In this document: piece by piece, positions 28,041 to 35,095 of the stretch | Position numbering within the stretch: position 1 is the first letter of the stretch | Layout of the letters: the number at the start of each line of letters is the position of its first letter | Source: Collinsella sp. AM34-10 | Lineage (GTDB): Bacteria > Actinomycetota > Coriobacteriia > Coriobacteriales > Coriobacteriaceae | Direction of reading: 5' to 3' | DNA length: 64,000 bases | NCBI RefSeq assembly: GCF_003469185.1 | Contig: NZ_QSIL01000001.1 | Span: forward strand, 186,001-250,000 | The notes under the pieces: model-generated | Told to the model about the DNA's origin: nothing | What the model saw: the letters and a program-made list of their open reading frames with translations, nothing else | Database searches by the model: none | Translations under genes and position numbers: made by a program

Positions 28041-28059
28041 GGGTGGGCCATGTGTCCCA
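28041..28059 (-). promoter_or_regulatory. Candidate operator upstream of lipoprotein gene 1
   Basis: The 19-base sequence GGTGGGCCATGTGTCCCAT recurs exactly at 28998-29016 upstream of the paralogous lipoprotein gene. Its core GGGCCATGTGTCCC is an imperfect palindrome (GGGnCAnnTGnCCC). It lies about 70 bases upstream of the start codon. It could be a shared regulator site or simply a duplicated remnant. Confidence 0.45.
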
Positions 28060-28102
28060 TTCTGAGGGCCGGATTTGCGCCGTTAAGTGGCAATATGTTC
28101 GG

Positions 28103-28141
28103 GCGCAAAAGAGGGGAGGGCCGATGTTGTCGGCCCTCCCC
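28103..28141 (-). terminator. Terminator of lipoprotein gene 2
   Basis: A perfect 12-base stem GGGGAGGGCCGA / TCGGCCCTCCCC (28113-28124 and 28130-28141) with a 5-base loop is followed on the minus strand by CTCTTTTG. Confidence 0.82.
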
Positions 28142-28200
28142 GGGGTTGGGTGCCCGTTGTTTTAATGGGGCGCGCGTACGTGGGCGTGTGCGGGGTCCCG

Positions 28201-28800
28201 TTACTTGATCTCGATGCTCGAAATCTCAACTTCGCGTGCCTCGGCAACTGCCTTCGCCATGTCATCGGGGAACTCGATGGAGTTGAGGAGCGTCTCGGCT
28301 TCTTTCTCGTGCTGATCGAAGTTCGCGATGAGAACGCAGACGCTTCCCGGTTCAACGTCGGTAAAGAGATAGGTATGGGTGCCGCGGTTGTCCTCGCACG
28401 TTCCGGTGAGCCATGTCCTGCCGTTGTGCTCGACGGGGTCGCCAACTTTCCACTGGAACATGCTGTTCTTTCGACCCTCATCGGCAAGAGCTTCTTCTGC
28501 CGTCATCTTCTCTTCCCAAACGGGGATAAAGCGGTCGACTGTGGTGTTCTCGTTCTCGGGGAAGGTGAGCTGGACCCTGTCGGCGTTCTTGCCTGCCGAG
28601 TCGCTTACGCCAACGCCCTCGGGCATCTCGACCTTAAACCAGATAAAGTCGGTCTTCTTGGCGACGGGGGCCTTTTCCTTGCTCTCGCCCTTGGCGGCGC
28701 TGCTGCCTCCGCCCGATGCGTTCCCGCCGCAGCCCACGAGGGCGAGCGCGGCAAAGAGGGCGATGCAAAGGGAAAGGATCGATAGGGTCTTTTTCTTCAT
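28201..28800 (-). CDS. Lipoprotein 2, paralogue of the previous gene
   Basis: Predicted lipoprotein of 199 residues with the same build as lipoprotein 1: signal peptide ending in lipobox ALVGC, a Ser/Gly spacer, then KTDFIWFKVEMPEGVGVSDSAG, RFIPVWEEKMTAEEAL, NGRTWLTGTCEDN and a C-terminal ETLLNSIEFPDDMAKAV. I chose the ATG at 28800 because AAGGAGG lies 8 bases upstream; an in-frame codon at 28833 would precede the ribosome-binding site. Each paralogue has its own terminator and upstream region, so they may be expressed separately. Function is unknown. Confidence 0.85.
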   Translation of the reverse strand: MKKKTLSILSLCIALFAALALVGCGGNASGGGSSAAKGESKEKAPVAKKTDFIWFKVEMPEGVGVSDSAGKNADRVQLTFPENENTTVDRFIPVWEEKMTAEEALADEGRKNSMFQWKVGDPVEHNGRTWLTGTCEDNRGTHTYLFTDVEPGSVCVLIANFDQHEKEAETLLNSIEFPDDMAKAVAEAREVEISSIEIK

Positions 28801-29177
28801 GGTGGCGTCCTCCTTGTCTGCCGATGACATCACGGCGCCGCATGCTGTTGGGGTACTGATTGCGCTGGCGGCGGATGTCTCTGTGTACTGTGCGGCTTAT
28901 GCCTCCGTTCACCGCTTGTGGCCGTTGCGCGGCCGTGCCCCAACGGGTTCCTTACTTATAGATATGCCCCAGTTTGTGCCGTTCGGGAGTCTCGAAAGGT
29001 GGGCCATGTGTCCCATGTTTGCGGCGCCGACGCCTATCGTTCGTCATAGAAATCCGCGATGGCCAGGTGTGCTGACGCTCATGTGCTTATGGGCTAGACT
29101 TAGCATCATTACGTGTTTGATGCGGTTGGTCGGCGGTTGCCGCCCGACCGATCTATATGACTTGAAGGTGCATACGT
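28801..29177. other. 377-base gap between divergent lipoprotein 2 and fchA genes
   Basis: There is no gene here. It holds the second exact copy of the 19-base motif (28998-29016). On the minus strand CATATCTATAAG (about 28975-28964) could serve as a -10 for the lipoprotein. Near 29120-29150 the sequence GGTCGGCGGTTGCCGCCCGACC forms a hairpin just before fchA. Nothing else stands out. Confidence 0.4.
28998..29016 (-). promoter_or_regulatory. Candidate operator upstream of lipoprotein gene 2
   Basis: Exact second copy of GGTGGGCCATGTGTCCCAT, about 200 bases upstream of the start codon. The bases outside the 19-mer differ from the copy at 28041, so this short block is more conserved than its surroundings. 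Confidence 0.45.
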
Positions 29178-29810
29178 ATGAGCCAAGAGATGATGGACAA
29201 GACCTGCCGTGGGTTTGCCGAGGCGCTGGCCGCGCGCGAGCCGGTTCCCGGCGGCGGTAGCGCGAGCGCCTTTGTGGGCGCGCTGGGCGCCTCGCTTTGC
29301 GGGATGGTCGCTCGCTACGGGGCGACCAATCCCGCGCTTAGCGATCGGGCGGACGATCTGACGCGTGCATTTGCCCAGGCAGACGAGTTGGCGCAGGAAC
29401 TAGTGGGTCTGGTTGCCGAGGATGTTCGTGCATACGGCCAGGTGTCCGCGTCGTATGGTATTCCGCGCGAGGATCCGGCTCGACCCGCGGCGATTCAGGA
29501 CGCGTTGCGCGTGGCGGCCATGCCGCCGTACCGGATCATGGATGCCTGCGGGCGCGCGCTGGCGCTGCTCGAGGACATGGCAGACAAAGGCTCGCGCCAG
29601 TTGCTGTCCGACGTGGCGTGCGGTGCCGTGTTCTGCCGCGCCGCCATGCAGGGTGCGAGCCTGACGCTCTTTGCCAACACCACATCTATGAAAGACCGGG
29701 CGCGCGCCGAGGAACTCGAGGCGGCGTGCGATGAACTACTAGATACGTGGCTGCCGCGCGCCGATGCACTGGCGCGCCGTGCTGCTGACGCCGCAAGGAA
29801 GAGGGGATAG
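29178..29810 (+). CDS. fchA: FchA-type methenyl-THF cyclohydrolase / formimino-THF cyclodeaminase
   Basis: Protein of 210 residues of the cyclodeaminase family. The signature PVPGGGSASAFVGALGASL lies at residues 22-40, and the helical build with ALLEDMADKGSRQLLSDVA fits the family. In acetogenic and related anaerobes FchA hydrolyses methenyl-THF to 10-formyl-THF or runs the reverse reaction, and in histidine degradation it removes ammonia from formimino-THF. No histidine-degradation genes are visible here. The gene lies 2 bases upstream of folD, so the two are probably one operon in folate one-carbon metabolism, with fhs encoded at 16215. The pairing matters because the adjacent FolD lacks cyclohydrolase residues. 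Confidence 0.9.
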   Translation: MSQEMMDKTCRGFAEALAAREPVPGGGSASAFVGALGASLCGMVARYGATNPALSDRADDLTRAFAQADELAQELVGLVAEDVRAYGQVSASYGIPREDPARPAAIQDALRVAAMPPYRIMDACGRALALLEDMADKGSRQLLSDVACGAVFCRAAMQGASLTLFANTTSMKDRARAEELEAACDELLDTWLPRADALARRAADAARKRG

Positions 29811-29812
29811 CC

Positions 29813-30667
29813 ATGGCAGAGCTGCTCAAGGGCGCTCCCGTTGCCCGCGCTTTGACCGAGGAGCTTGCCGCTCGTTGCGCCGCCCTGCGCGAACAGGGCA
29901 TCGTGCCGACACTGACCATCGTTCGTGTGGGCGAGCGCGAGGACGACCTGTCCTACGAGCGCGGCGCCCTCAAGCGCTGCGAGAAGGTTGGCATTGAGGC
30001 TCGCCGCGTCTTGCTTCCCGCCGATGTTTCGCAGAACGAGCTGCTGGCGGCTATTAAGGACATCAATGCTGACCCCGCTGTTCACGGCTGCCTGATGTTT
30101 CGTCCGTTGCCCGACGGCCTTGACGAGGATGCAGTTGCCGCGGCACTCGAGCCCGCCAAGGATGTTGACTCCATGACGCCGGCCTCGCTGCTTACCACGC
30201 TTTCGGGGCGAGGCGAGGGCTTTGCTCCTTGCACGGCCGAGGCCGTGTTGGCGTTGCTGGACCATTACGGCGTTGAGCTGGATGGGGCCAAGGTCGCGGT
30301 CGTCGGTCGGTCGCTCGTGATTGGCCGTCCCGTAGCCGCCATGCTTACGGCTCGCAATGCCACGGTGACGACGTGCCATACGCATACGCGTGACTTGGCT
30401 GCCGAGTGCCGTGCGGCTGATATTGTGGTTGCGGCCGTTGGACGCGCGCGCACGATTGGCGCGGATGCGGTTCGCGAGGGCCAGACGATCATCGATGTGG
30501 GCATTAACTGGGACGAGGCCGCCGGCAAGCTGGTCGGCGATGTCGATTTTGATGCTGCGGAGCCGATCGCTGGCGCAATTACTCCCGTGCCGGGCGGCGT
30601 GGGGGCTGTAACGACGGCGATTCTCGCCAAGCACGTGATCGAGGCGGCGGAGCGCGCATCGAAATAG
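29813..30667 (+). CDS. folD: Methylene-THF dehydrogenase FolD lacking key cyclohydrolase residues
   Basis: Cytoplasmic enzyme of 284 residues. The NADP-binding region has VVGRSLVIGRPVAAML, and the C-terminus has the conserved ITPVPGGVGAVTTAIL. An ungapped comparison by memory with E. coli FolD shows the catalytic Tyr is kept in SYERGALKRCEKVGI, but the lysine four residues later is Ala. The usual VQLPLP reads MFRPLP, so the active-site Gln is Phe. DVD is kept in KDVDSM. Loss of that lysine is known to abolish cyclohydrolase activity but not dehydrogenase activity in FolD/MTHFD. FchA, encoded 2 bases upstream, could supply the missing step. The identity as FolD is secure; the loss of cyclohydrolase activity is inference. 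Confidence 0.92.
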   Translation: MAELLKGAPVARALTEELAARCAALREQGIVPTLTIVRVGEREDDLSYERGALKRCEKVGIEARRVLLPADVSQNELLAAIKDINADPAVHGCLMFRPLPDGLDEDAVAAALEPAKDVDSMTPASLLTTLSGRGEGFAPCTAEAVLALLDHYGVELDGAKVAVVGRSLVIGRPVAAMLTARNATVTTCHTHTRDLAAECRAADIVVAAVGRARTIGADAVREGQTIIDVGINWDEAAGKLVGDVDFDAAEPIAGAITPVPGGVGAVTTAILAKHVIEAAERASK

Positions 30668-30769
30668 GCGTTTTTTGCCCACAGGGGTTGCCGGGGCAGC
30701 TGTTTCGCCCTATTTGCGCCGAAGCGATACACTGTTGCCGTTTGATTTCTTCGCTCAAGGAGGATGCGC

Positions 30770-32293
30770 ATGCCGTGCACAACGATTCTGGTCGGTAAAA
30801 ACGCAAGCTACGACGGGTCGACGCTGGTTGCCCGCAACGAGGACTCGTCCAACGGGGTGTTTGAGCCCAAGCGCATGCGCGTGGTGCACCCCGACGAGCA
30901 GCCGCGTGTCTACACGAGCGTCCTGAGCCACCTGACCGTTGAGCTGCCCGACAATCCCATGCGTTACACAAGCGTCCCCGACGTTGTCCCGGGCCATGGC
31001 ATTTGGGCCGAGGCCGGCTTCAACGAGCTCAATGTTGGCATGTCCGCGACCGAGACGCTCACCACCAACGAGCGTGTCCGCGGCGCCGATCCGCTCGTGG
31101 ACTACGTGCCCGCCAAGGGCAACGAGGGCGAGGACGGCTATGTTCCGGCGCAGCCCGGTGGTTTGGGCGAGGAGGACATGGTGACCCTGGTGCTGCCGTA
31201 TGCCAAGTCCGCCCGCGACGGCGTGCGTATCCTGGGCGACCTGCTCGAGCGCTACGGCACCTACGAGAACAACGGCATCGCCTTTAGCGACGTTGACGAG
31301 ATCTGGTGGCTCGAGACCATTGGCGGCCACCACTGGATCGCCAAGCGCGTGCCCGATGACGCCTATGTGACCATGCCCAACCAGCTGGGTATCGATAGCT
31401 TTGACCTGGATGACGCCGAGGGCGCCCAGGCCGACCACATGTGCTCCGCCGACCTGCGCTCCTGGATGGCCGAGTGGCATCTGGACCTGACGTTGGGCGT
31501 CGAGGGCGACGGCCCGGCCGCGGTCTTTAACCCGCGCGAGGCCTTTGGCTCGCACAGCGACAGCGACCACGTCTACAACACGCCGCGCGCCTGGTACATG
31601 CAGCGCTGCCTCAATCCCAGCGATGTGTGGGACGGTCCCGACGCCGACTACACGCCCGAGAGCGACGACATCCCCTGGAGTCGCGTGCCCGAGCGCAAGG
31701 TGACCATCGAGGACATCAAGTACGTGCTTTCGAGCCACTACCAGGGCACGGAGTACGACTGCTACGGCAGCAAGGGCACGCCCGCCACGCGCGGCGCCTA
31801 TCGTCCCATCGGCATCAACCGCAACAGCCAGCTCGCCGTGCTGCAGCTGCGCCCCTATGCACAGCCGGCGTATCGCGCCGTACAGTGGATGGCGTTTGGC
31901 TCCAACTCGTTTAACGCGCTCGTGCCGCTGTACGCTAATGTCGAGACCATGCCCGAGTACTATGCCGACACGCAGGCTCGCGTGACGTCCGAGAATTTCT
32001 ATTGGGCAAATCGCCTGATCGGTGCCTTGGCCGATGCTCGCTTCCATGAGTGCGGTCGCGCCGTCGAGGATTATCAGGAGAAGATCGGCGGCATGGGCCA
32101 CAAGCAGATTCACGACGTTGACGCCTCCGTTGCCGCCCTGCCCGAGGCCGAGGTGCCTGCCGAGCTCGCCTGCGCCAACGAGGCCTTTGCCGAGCTCGTG
32201 CGCGTGGAGACCGATGCTCTGTTGGGCAAGGTACTCTACACCACGAGCTGTGCCATGAAGAACTCCTTCGCGATGAACGACAACGTAAGGTAA
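30770..32293 (+). CDS. Family C69 dipeptidase
   Basis: Ntn-hydrolase fold peptidase of 507 residues, similar to PepD of lactic acid bacteria. It begins MPCTTILVGKNASYDGSTL; removal of Met-Pro would expose Cys3 as the N-terminal nucleophile, as in the family. Other family features are ARNEDSSNGVFEPKRM and NEIW-type segments such as EIWWLETIGGHHWIAKRVPD. I chose the ATG at 30770 because AAGGAGG at 30757-30763 has 6-base spacing to it and abuts the alternative ATG at 30764. No signal peptide is seen, so it is probably cytoplasmic and takes part in peptide use. A strong terminator follows. Confidence 0.92.
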   Translation: MPCTTILVGKNASYDGSTLVARNEDSSNGVFEPKRMRVVHPDEQPRVYTSVLSHLTVELPDNPMRYTSVPDVVPGHGIWAEAGFNELNVGMSATETLTTNERVRGADPLVDYVPAKGNEGEDGYVPAQPGGLGEEDMVTLVLPYAKSARDGVRILGDLLERYGTYENNGIAFSDVDEIWWLETIGGHHWIAKRVPDDAYVTMPNQLGIDSFDLDDAEGAQADHMCSADLRSWMAEWHLDLTLGVEGDGPAAVFNPREAFGSHSDSDHVYNTPRAWYMQRCLNPSDVWDGPDADYTPESDDIPWSRVPERKVTIEDIKYVLSSHYQGTEYDCYGSKGTPATRGAYRPIGINRNSQLAVLQLRPYAQPAYRAVQWMAFGSNSFNALVPLYANVETMPEYYADTQARVTSENFYWANRLIGALADARFHECGRAVEDYQEKIGGMGHKQIHDVDASVAALPEAEVPAELACANEAFAELVRVETDALLGKVLYTTSCAMKNSFAMNDNVR

Positions 32294-32311
32294 AGATAAC
32301 CTTGCAACGAG

Positions 32312-32354
32312 CGAGCGGGACAAACGCCGTCAAAGGATTTGCCCCGCTCGATTT
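32312..32354 (+). terminator. Terminator after the C69 dipeptidase gene
   Basis: The stem CGAGCGGGACAAA / TTTGCCCCGCTCG (32312-32324 and 32338-32350, one mismatch) is followed by ATTTCT. Confidence 0.75.
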
Positions 32355-32441
32355 CTATCCCGGCGATAAAACGATTTTGTGTCGTTCGCCCAATCTTGGG
32401 TACAAGAACGCCAATGCAGTTGTTCACGATTGGAGCCAACC

Positions 32442-32858
32442 ATGGTTATGAAATTCGATCAGCTTGTTAACGGTGCCATCAACGTGGGCTTCGGCGCCGC
32501 TGCCGTTGCCGTCGAGGGCGGCAAGAAGGTCCTTGACGACCTCAATACTAAGGGCGAGCAGGTGCGCAAGGACGCCGGCACCCCCGATATCGCCCGCAGC
32601 GTGTCCGACATGTTCGAGCAGGCCGGCGGCACCATTTCCGACCTCACCGAGCGCCTGGGCATGCAGGGCGAGACCGCGGCACAGCGCGTGCTCGATGAGC
32701 TCATTCTGGCCCGCGTCCGCGTTATGACCGCCCCCGAGCGCACGGCCTTTTTGGCCCATGTGCGCGACATCGTCGATTCGGTCGAGGACAACGTGACCTC
32801 GGTGCCCGTCGAGTCTGTTGAGCCCGACGACGCAGAGGACGCCGAAGAGGCCGAGTAG
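32442..32858 (+). CDS. Phasin-like protein
   Basis: Alanine-rich, mostly helical protein of 138 residues. The N-terminal FDQLVNGAINVGFGAAAVAVEGGKKVL and the middle ISDLTERLGMQG resemble phasin-like proteins of Gram-positive bacteria. The C-terminus is acidic (VEPDDAEDAEEAE). GGAG lies 6 bases before the ATG at 32442. Its stop is 8 bases from the start of the UbiB-kinase gene, so the two should be co-transcribed and translationally coupled. No polyhydroxyalkanoate genes are visible, so a storage-granule role is not supported; an adaptor for the kinase is more likely but unproved. Confidence 0.75.
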   Translation: MVMKFDQLVNGAINVGFGAAAVAVEGGKKVLDDLNTKGEQVRKDAGTPDIARSVSDMFEQAGGTISDLTERLGMQGETAAQRVLDELILARVRVMTAPERTAFLAHVRDIVDSVEDNVTSVPVESVEPDDAEDAEEAE

Positions 32859-32866
32859 CAGCGCAG

Positions 32867-34630
32867 ATGGCAGATTCCACCACCGATTACAACAATCAAG
32901 ATCCCTTGGGTGACGAGACGTCGGTTGTCGATGAGGTTGAGGCCGCCGTCTCGGGCGCTCGCAAGAAGCCGCGCGCTGTCGATATGGTGCCCGAGGAGCC
33001 CGACGCGATGGCGCCGGACGAGGAATACCAGCTCACGCCGGCGGGCCGCCGCGAACGCATCGGTCAGATCGTTCGCCTAATCAAGAAGTACCGCGTCTGG
33101 GACAACCTCACGCCGGTGCGCCTGCGCCGCCTGCTCGAAGAGCTCGGCCCCATGTTTGTCAAGATGGGGCAGATTCTGGCCAACCGGTCCGAGATTTTGC
33201 CGCAGCGGTTTTGCGACGAGCTGCGTCGCCTGCGCTCCGACGTAGAGCCGGTGCCGTATGAGGTAGTGCTCCGCTGTCTGGAAGAGGAATACGGCCAGCG
33301 CTTGGGGCAGATGTTCGACGCGATCGACCCCAACCCGCTCGGTAGCGCGTCGCTCGCGCAGGTGCACCGCGCCCGCTTGGTGACGGGCGAGGACGTGGCC
33401 GTTAAGGTGCAGCGCCCTGGCGCGCAGCAGGTCATGGCGCAGGACATCGACATCATCCGCTCGGTGGTGCGTATCGTTTCCAAGTTCGTCAACACCGACC
33501 AGTTTGTTGACCTGCACGGCGTGGTCGAAGAGCTGTGGACCTCGTTTCGCGAGGAGACCAACTTTTTGGCCGAGGCCAAAAACCTCAACGATTTCTACGA
33601 CTTCCACAAAAGCGTGCATGGCGTGTCGTGCCCCAAGTCCTACCTGGACCTTTGCACCGAGCACGTGGTGGTCATGGACTACATCGACGGCATCTCGATT
33701 GCCGATCCCGAGCGCCTGGTGGCCGAGGCCTATGACCTGGAAAAGATCGGTTCGGCGATTGTCGAGGACTATTCGACGCAGGTGCTCGACGACGGCTTTT
33801 TCCATGCCGACCCGCATGCGGGAAACATCATCCTCAAGGACGGCATCGTCTACTTTATTGACCTGGGCATGGTCGGGCGCATGTCGAGCCACGACCGCGG
33901 TATCGTCAAGGATATGATTTTTGCCGTGGCCGAGGGCGACGTGCCCAAGCTCAAGGATTCGCTTATGCGCTTTGCCGTGACGCGCGGCGACTCGGCCGAG
34001 CTCGACCATTCGGCCTTTTTGTCCGATTTGGACTTTATCGTCGCCGACTTTGCGGGCCTCGATCTTAAGGACCTGGATATCGGCGAGTTTTTGACCTCGC
34101 TGCTAAACCTGGCGCGCAAAAACGACGTTGAGCTGCCGAGCGTGGTGACGATGTTCGCGCGCGGCATGGTGACGCTCGAGGGCCTGCTGACCGAGTACAT
34201 GCCCAACGTCAACATGATCCAGATCATCCAGACGCACATCAAAAACGAGAAGAGCACCTATGCGCGCGTCCGCGAAATGGGGCGCGATCTTGCCGCGAGC
34301 AGCTATCGCGCGGCAAAAGGCTCGCTCGAGGCGGCCGAGTATCTGGGCTTGGCGTCGCGCATGCTCACGCGCGGCCAGCTTAAGGTGAACACGCAGATTA
34401 TGAGCAGCGATAAGGCGCTGCGGCAGCTGGGTGGAATTATCGACCGCATGTCGATGGCAATTGTGATCGCCGGTCTGTTTATCGGCTCGTCGGTGGTGTA
34501 CTACGCGCGCATCGAGCCGGTTGTGTTTGGTATCCCGGTCATCGGCTTTATGGGCTACGTGAGTGCGCTGGTGCTGGCGCTGATGCTGGGCCGCGAGATT
34601 TGGCGCAACAGCCACGGCGGCAAGCGTTAG
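32867..34630 (+). CDS. UbiB/ABC1/AarF family atypical kinase
   Basis: Membrane-anchored atypical kinase of 587 residues. The family KxGQ motif appears in FVKMGQILANRSEILP, followed by the A-rich loop PLGSASLAQVHRARL (near 160-175), the invariant lysine in DVAVKVQRPG, and the catalytic loop FFHADPHAGNIIL with metal site YFIDLGMVGRM. Two hydrophobic helices at the C-terminus (AIVIAGLFIGSSVVYY and GFMGYVSALVLALMLG) should fix it in the membrane. The first 60 residues are acidic and variable. In quinone-producing bacteria UbiB supports ubiquinone synthesis; in this likely anaerobe the substrate is unknown. The paired phasin-like gene lies 8 bases upstream. Confidence 0.92.
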   Translation: MADSTTDYNNQDPLGDETSVVDEVEAAVSGARKKPRAVDMVPEEPDAMAPDEEYQLTPAGRRERIGQIVRLIKKYRVWDNLTPVRLRRLLEELGPMFVKMGQILANRSEILPQRFCDELRRLRSDVEPVPYEVVLRCLEEEYGQRLGQMFDAIDPNPLGSASLAQVHRARLVTGEDVAVKVQRPGAQQVMAQDIDIIRSVVRIVSKFVNTDQFVDLHGVVEELWTSFREETNFLAEAKNLNDFYDFHKSVHGVSCPKSYLDLCTEHVVVMDYIDGISIADPERLVAEAYDLEKIGSAIVEDYSTQVLDDGFFHADPHAGNIILKDGIVYFIDLGMVGRMSSHDRGIVKDMIFAVAEGDVPKLKDSLMRFAVTRGDSAELDHSAFLSDLDFIVADFAGLDLKDLDIGEFLTSLLNLARKNDVELPSVVTMFARGMVTLEGLLTEYMPNVNMIQIIQTHIKNEKSTYARVREMGRDLAASSYRAAKGSLEAAEYLGLASRMLTRGQLKVNTQIMSSDKALRQLGGIIDRMSMAIVIAGLFIGSSVVYYARIEPVVFGIPVIGFMGYVSALVLALMLGREIWRNSHGGKR

Positions 34631-34741
34631 CGATTTCCCGGGGTCGGGGAAACGGGTTATTTTGCTCGGCACTCCATCCCCACCCTTTTCTATCGCAAAC
34701 CATAGCTTTTACCTTGGGCTTCGCCTGTGTGTGGGGCCCTT

Positions 34742-34770
34742 TTGCGTGATACCATACTGACAGTAATAAT
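34742..34770 (+). promoter_or_regulatory. Candidate promoter of the cobalamin riboswitch operon
   Basis: A -35 TTGCGT (34742-34747) is separated by about 16-17 bases from a -10 TAATAAT (34764-34770). The first base of the riboswitch P1 stem lies 10 bases after the -10, the distance expected for a transcript that begins with the aptamer. Confidence 0.5.
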
Positions 34771-34779
34771 CGATGGCCT

Positions 34780-34952
34780 AGATGGTGGTGCGGAGACGCA
34801 CGAATGCGCGGTTTTCCTGCGCGTTTGGGAGAATCGGGGTGCAAGTCCCCGGCTGTACCAGTAACCGTAATTCCTCTTGGCCCGGGATGGTCACGTCGCA
34901 GATCGGACGGCGCGCCCGGGTCGGTAAGGTTAAGTCGGATCGCCTCCCATCT
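34780..34952 (+). promoter_or_regulatory. Cobalamin (B12) riboswitch
   Basis: Matches the cobalamin aptamer consensus. The 5' arm has AGATGGTGGTGC. The core GGGAGAATCGGGGTGCAAGT, then CCCCGGCTGTACCAGTAACCG, spans about 34827-34867 and corresponds to the conserved GGGAA...CCGGTGxAAxTCCGG...CTG...CxxGTAAC block. The 3' box AAGTCGGATCGCCTCCCATC pairs with the 5' end through GATGG/CCATC (P1). A long CCCGGG hairpin lies between. About 143 bases of leader follow before the start codon, with several hairpins but no T-run, so control is probably at translation. High cobalamin should reduce expression of the two downstream surface proteins. Confidence 0.85.
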
Positions 34953-35095
34953 TGCACGCGGGCGCGGCGCATGCCGCCGGTACGCGTTGGGCTCTGGAGG
35001 GAAGGGGGACCCCGATGGGGGTACTCAAGCGCAATATGCGCGATGATGTGGGGCAGCCGCTGGGCAATGCTCCCAGTGCAGACAGTAGGAGACAA

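Noticed and set aside
34952..35095. Upstream start of the giant surface protein at 34952
   Set aside because: It begins with TTG at the end of the riboswitch and adds a non-signal leader; the ATG at 35096 has AGGAG and leads straight into a signal peptide.
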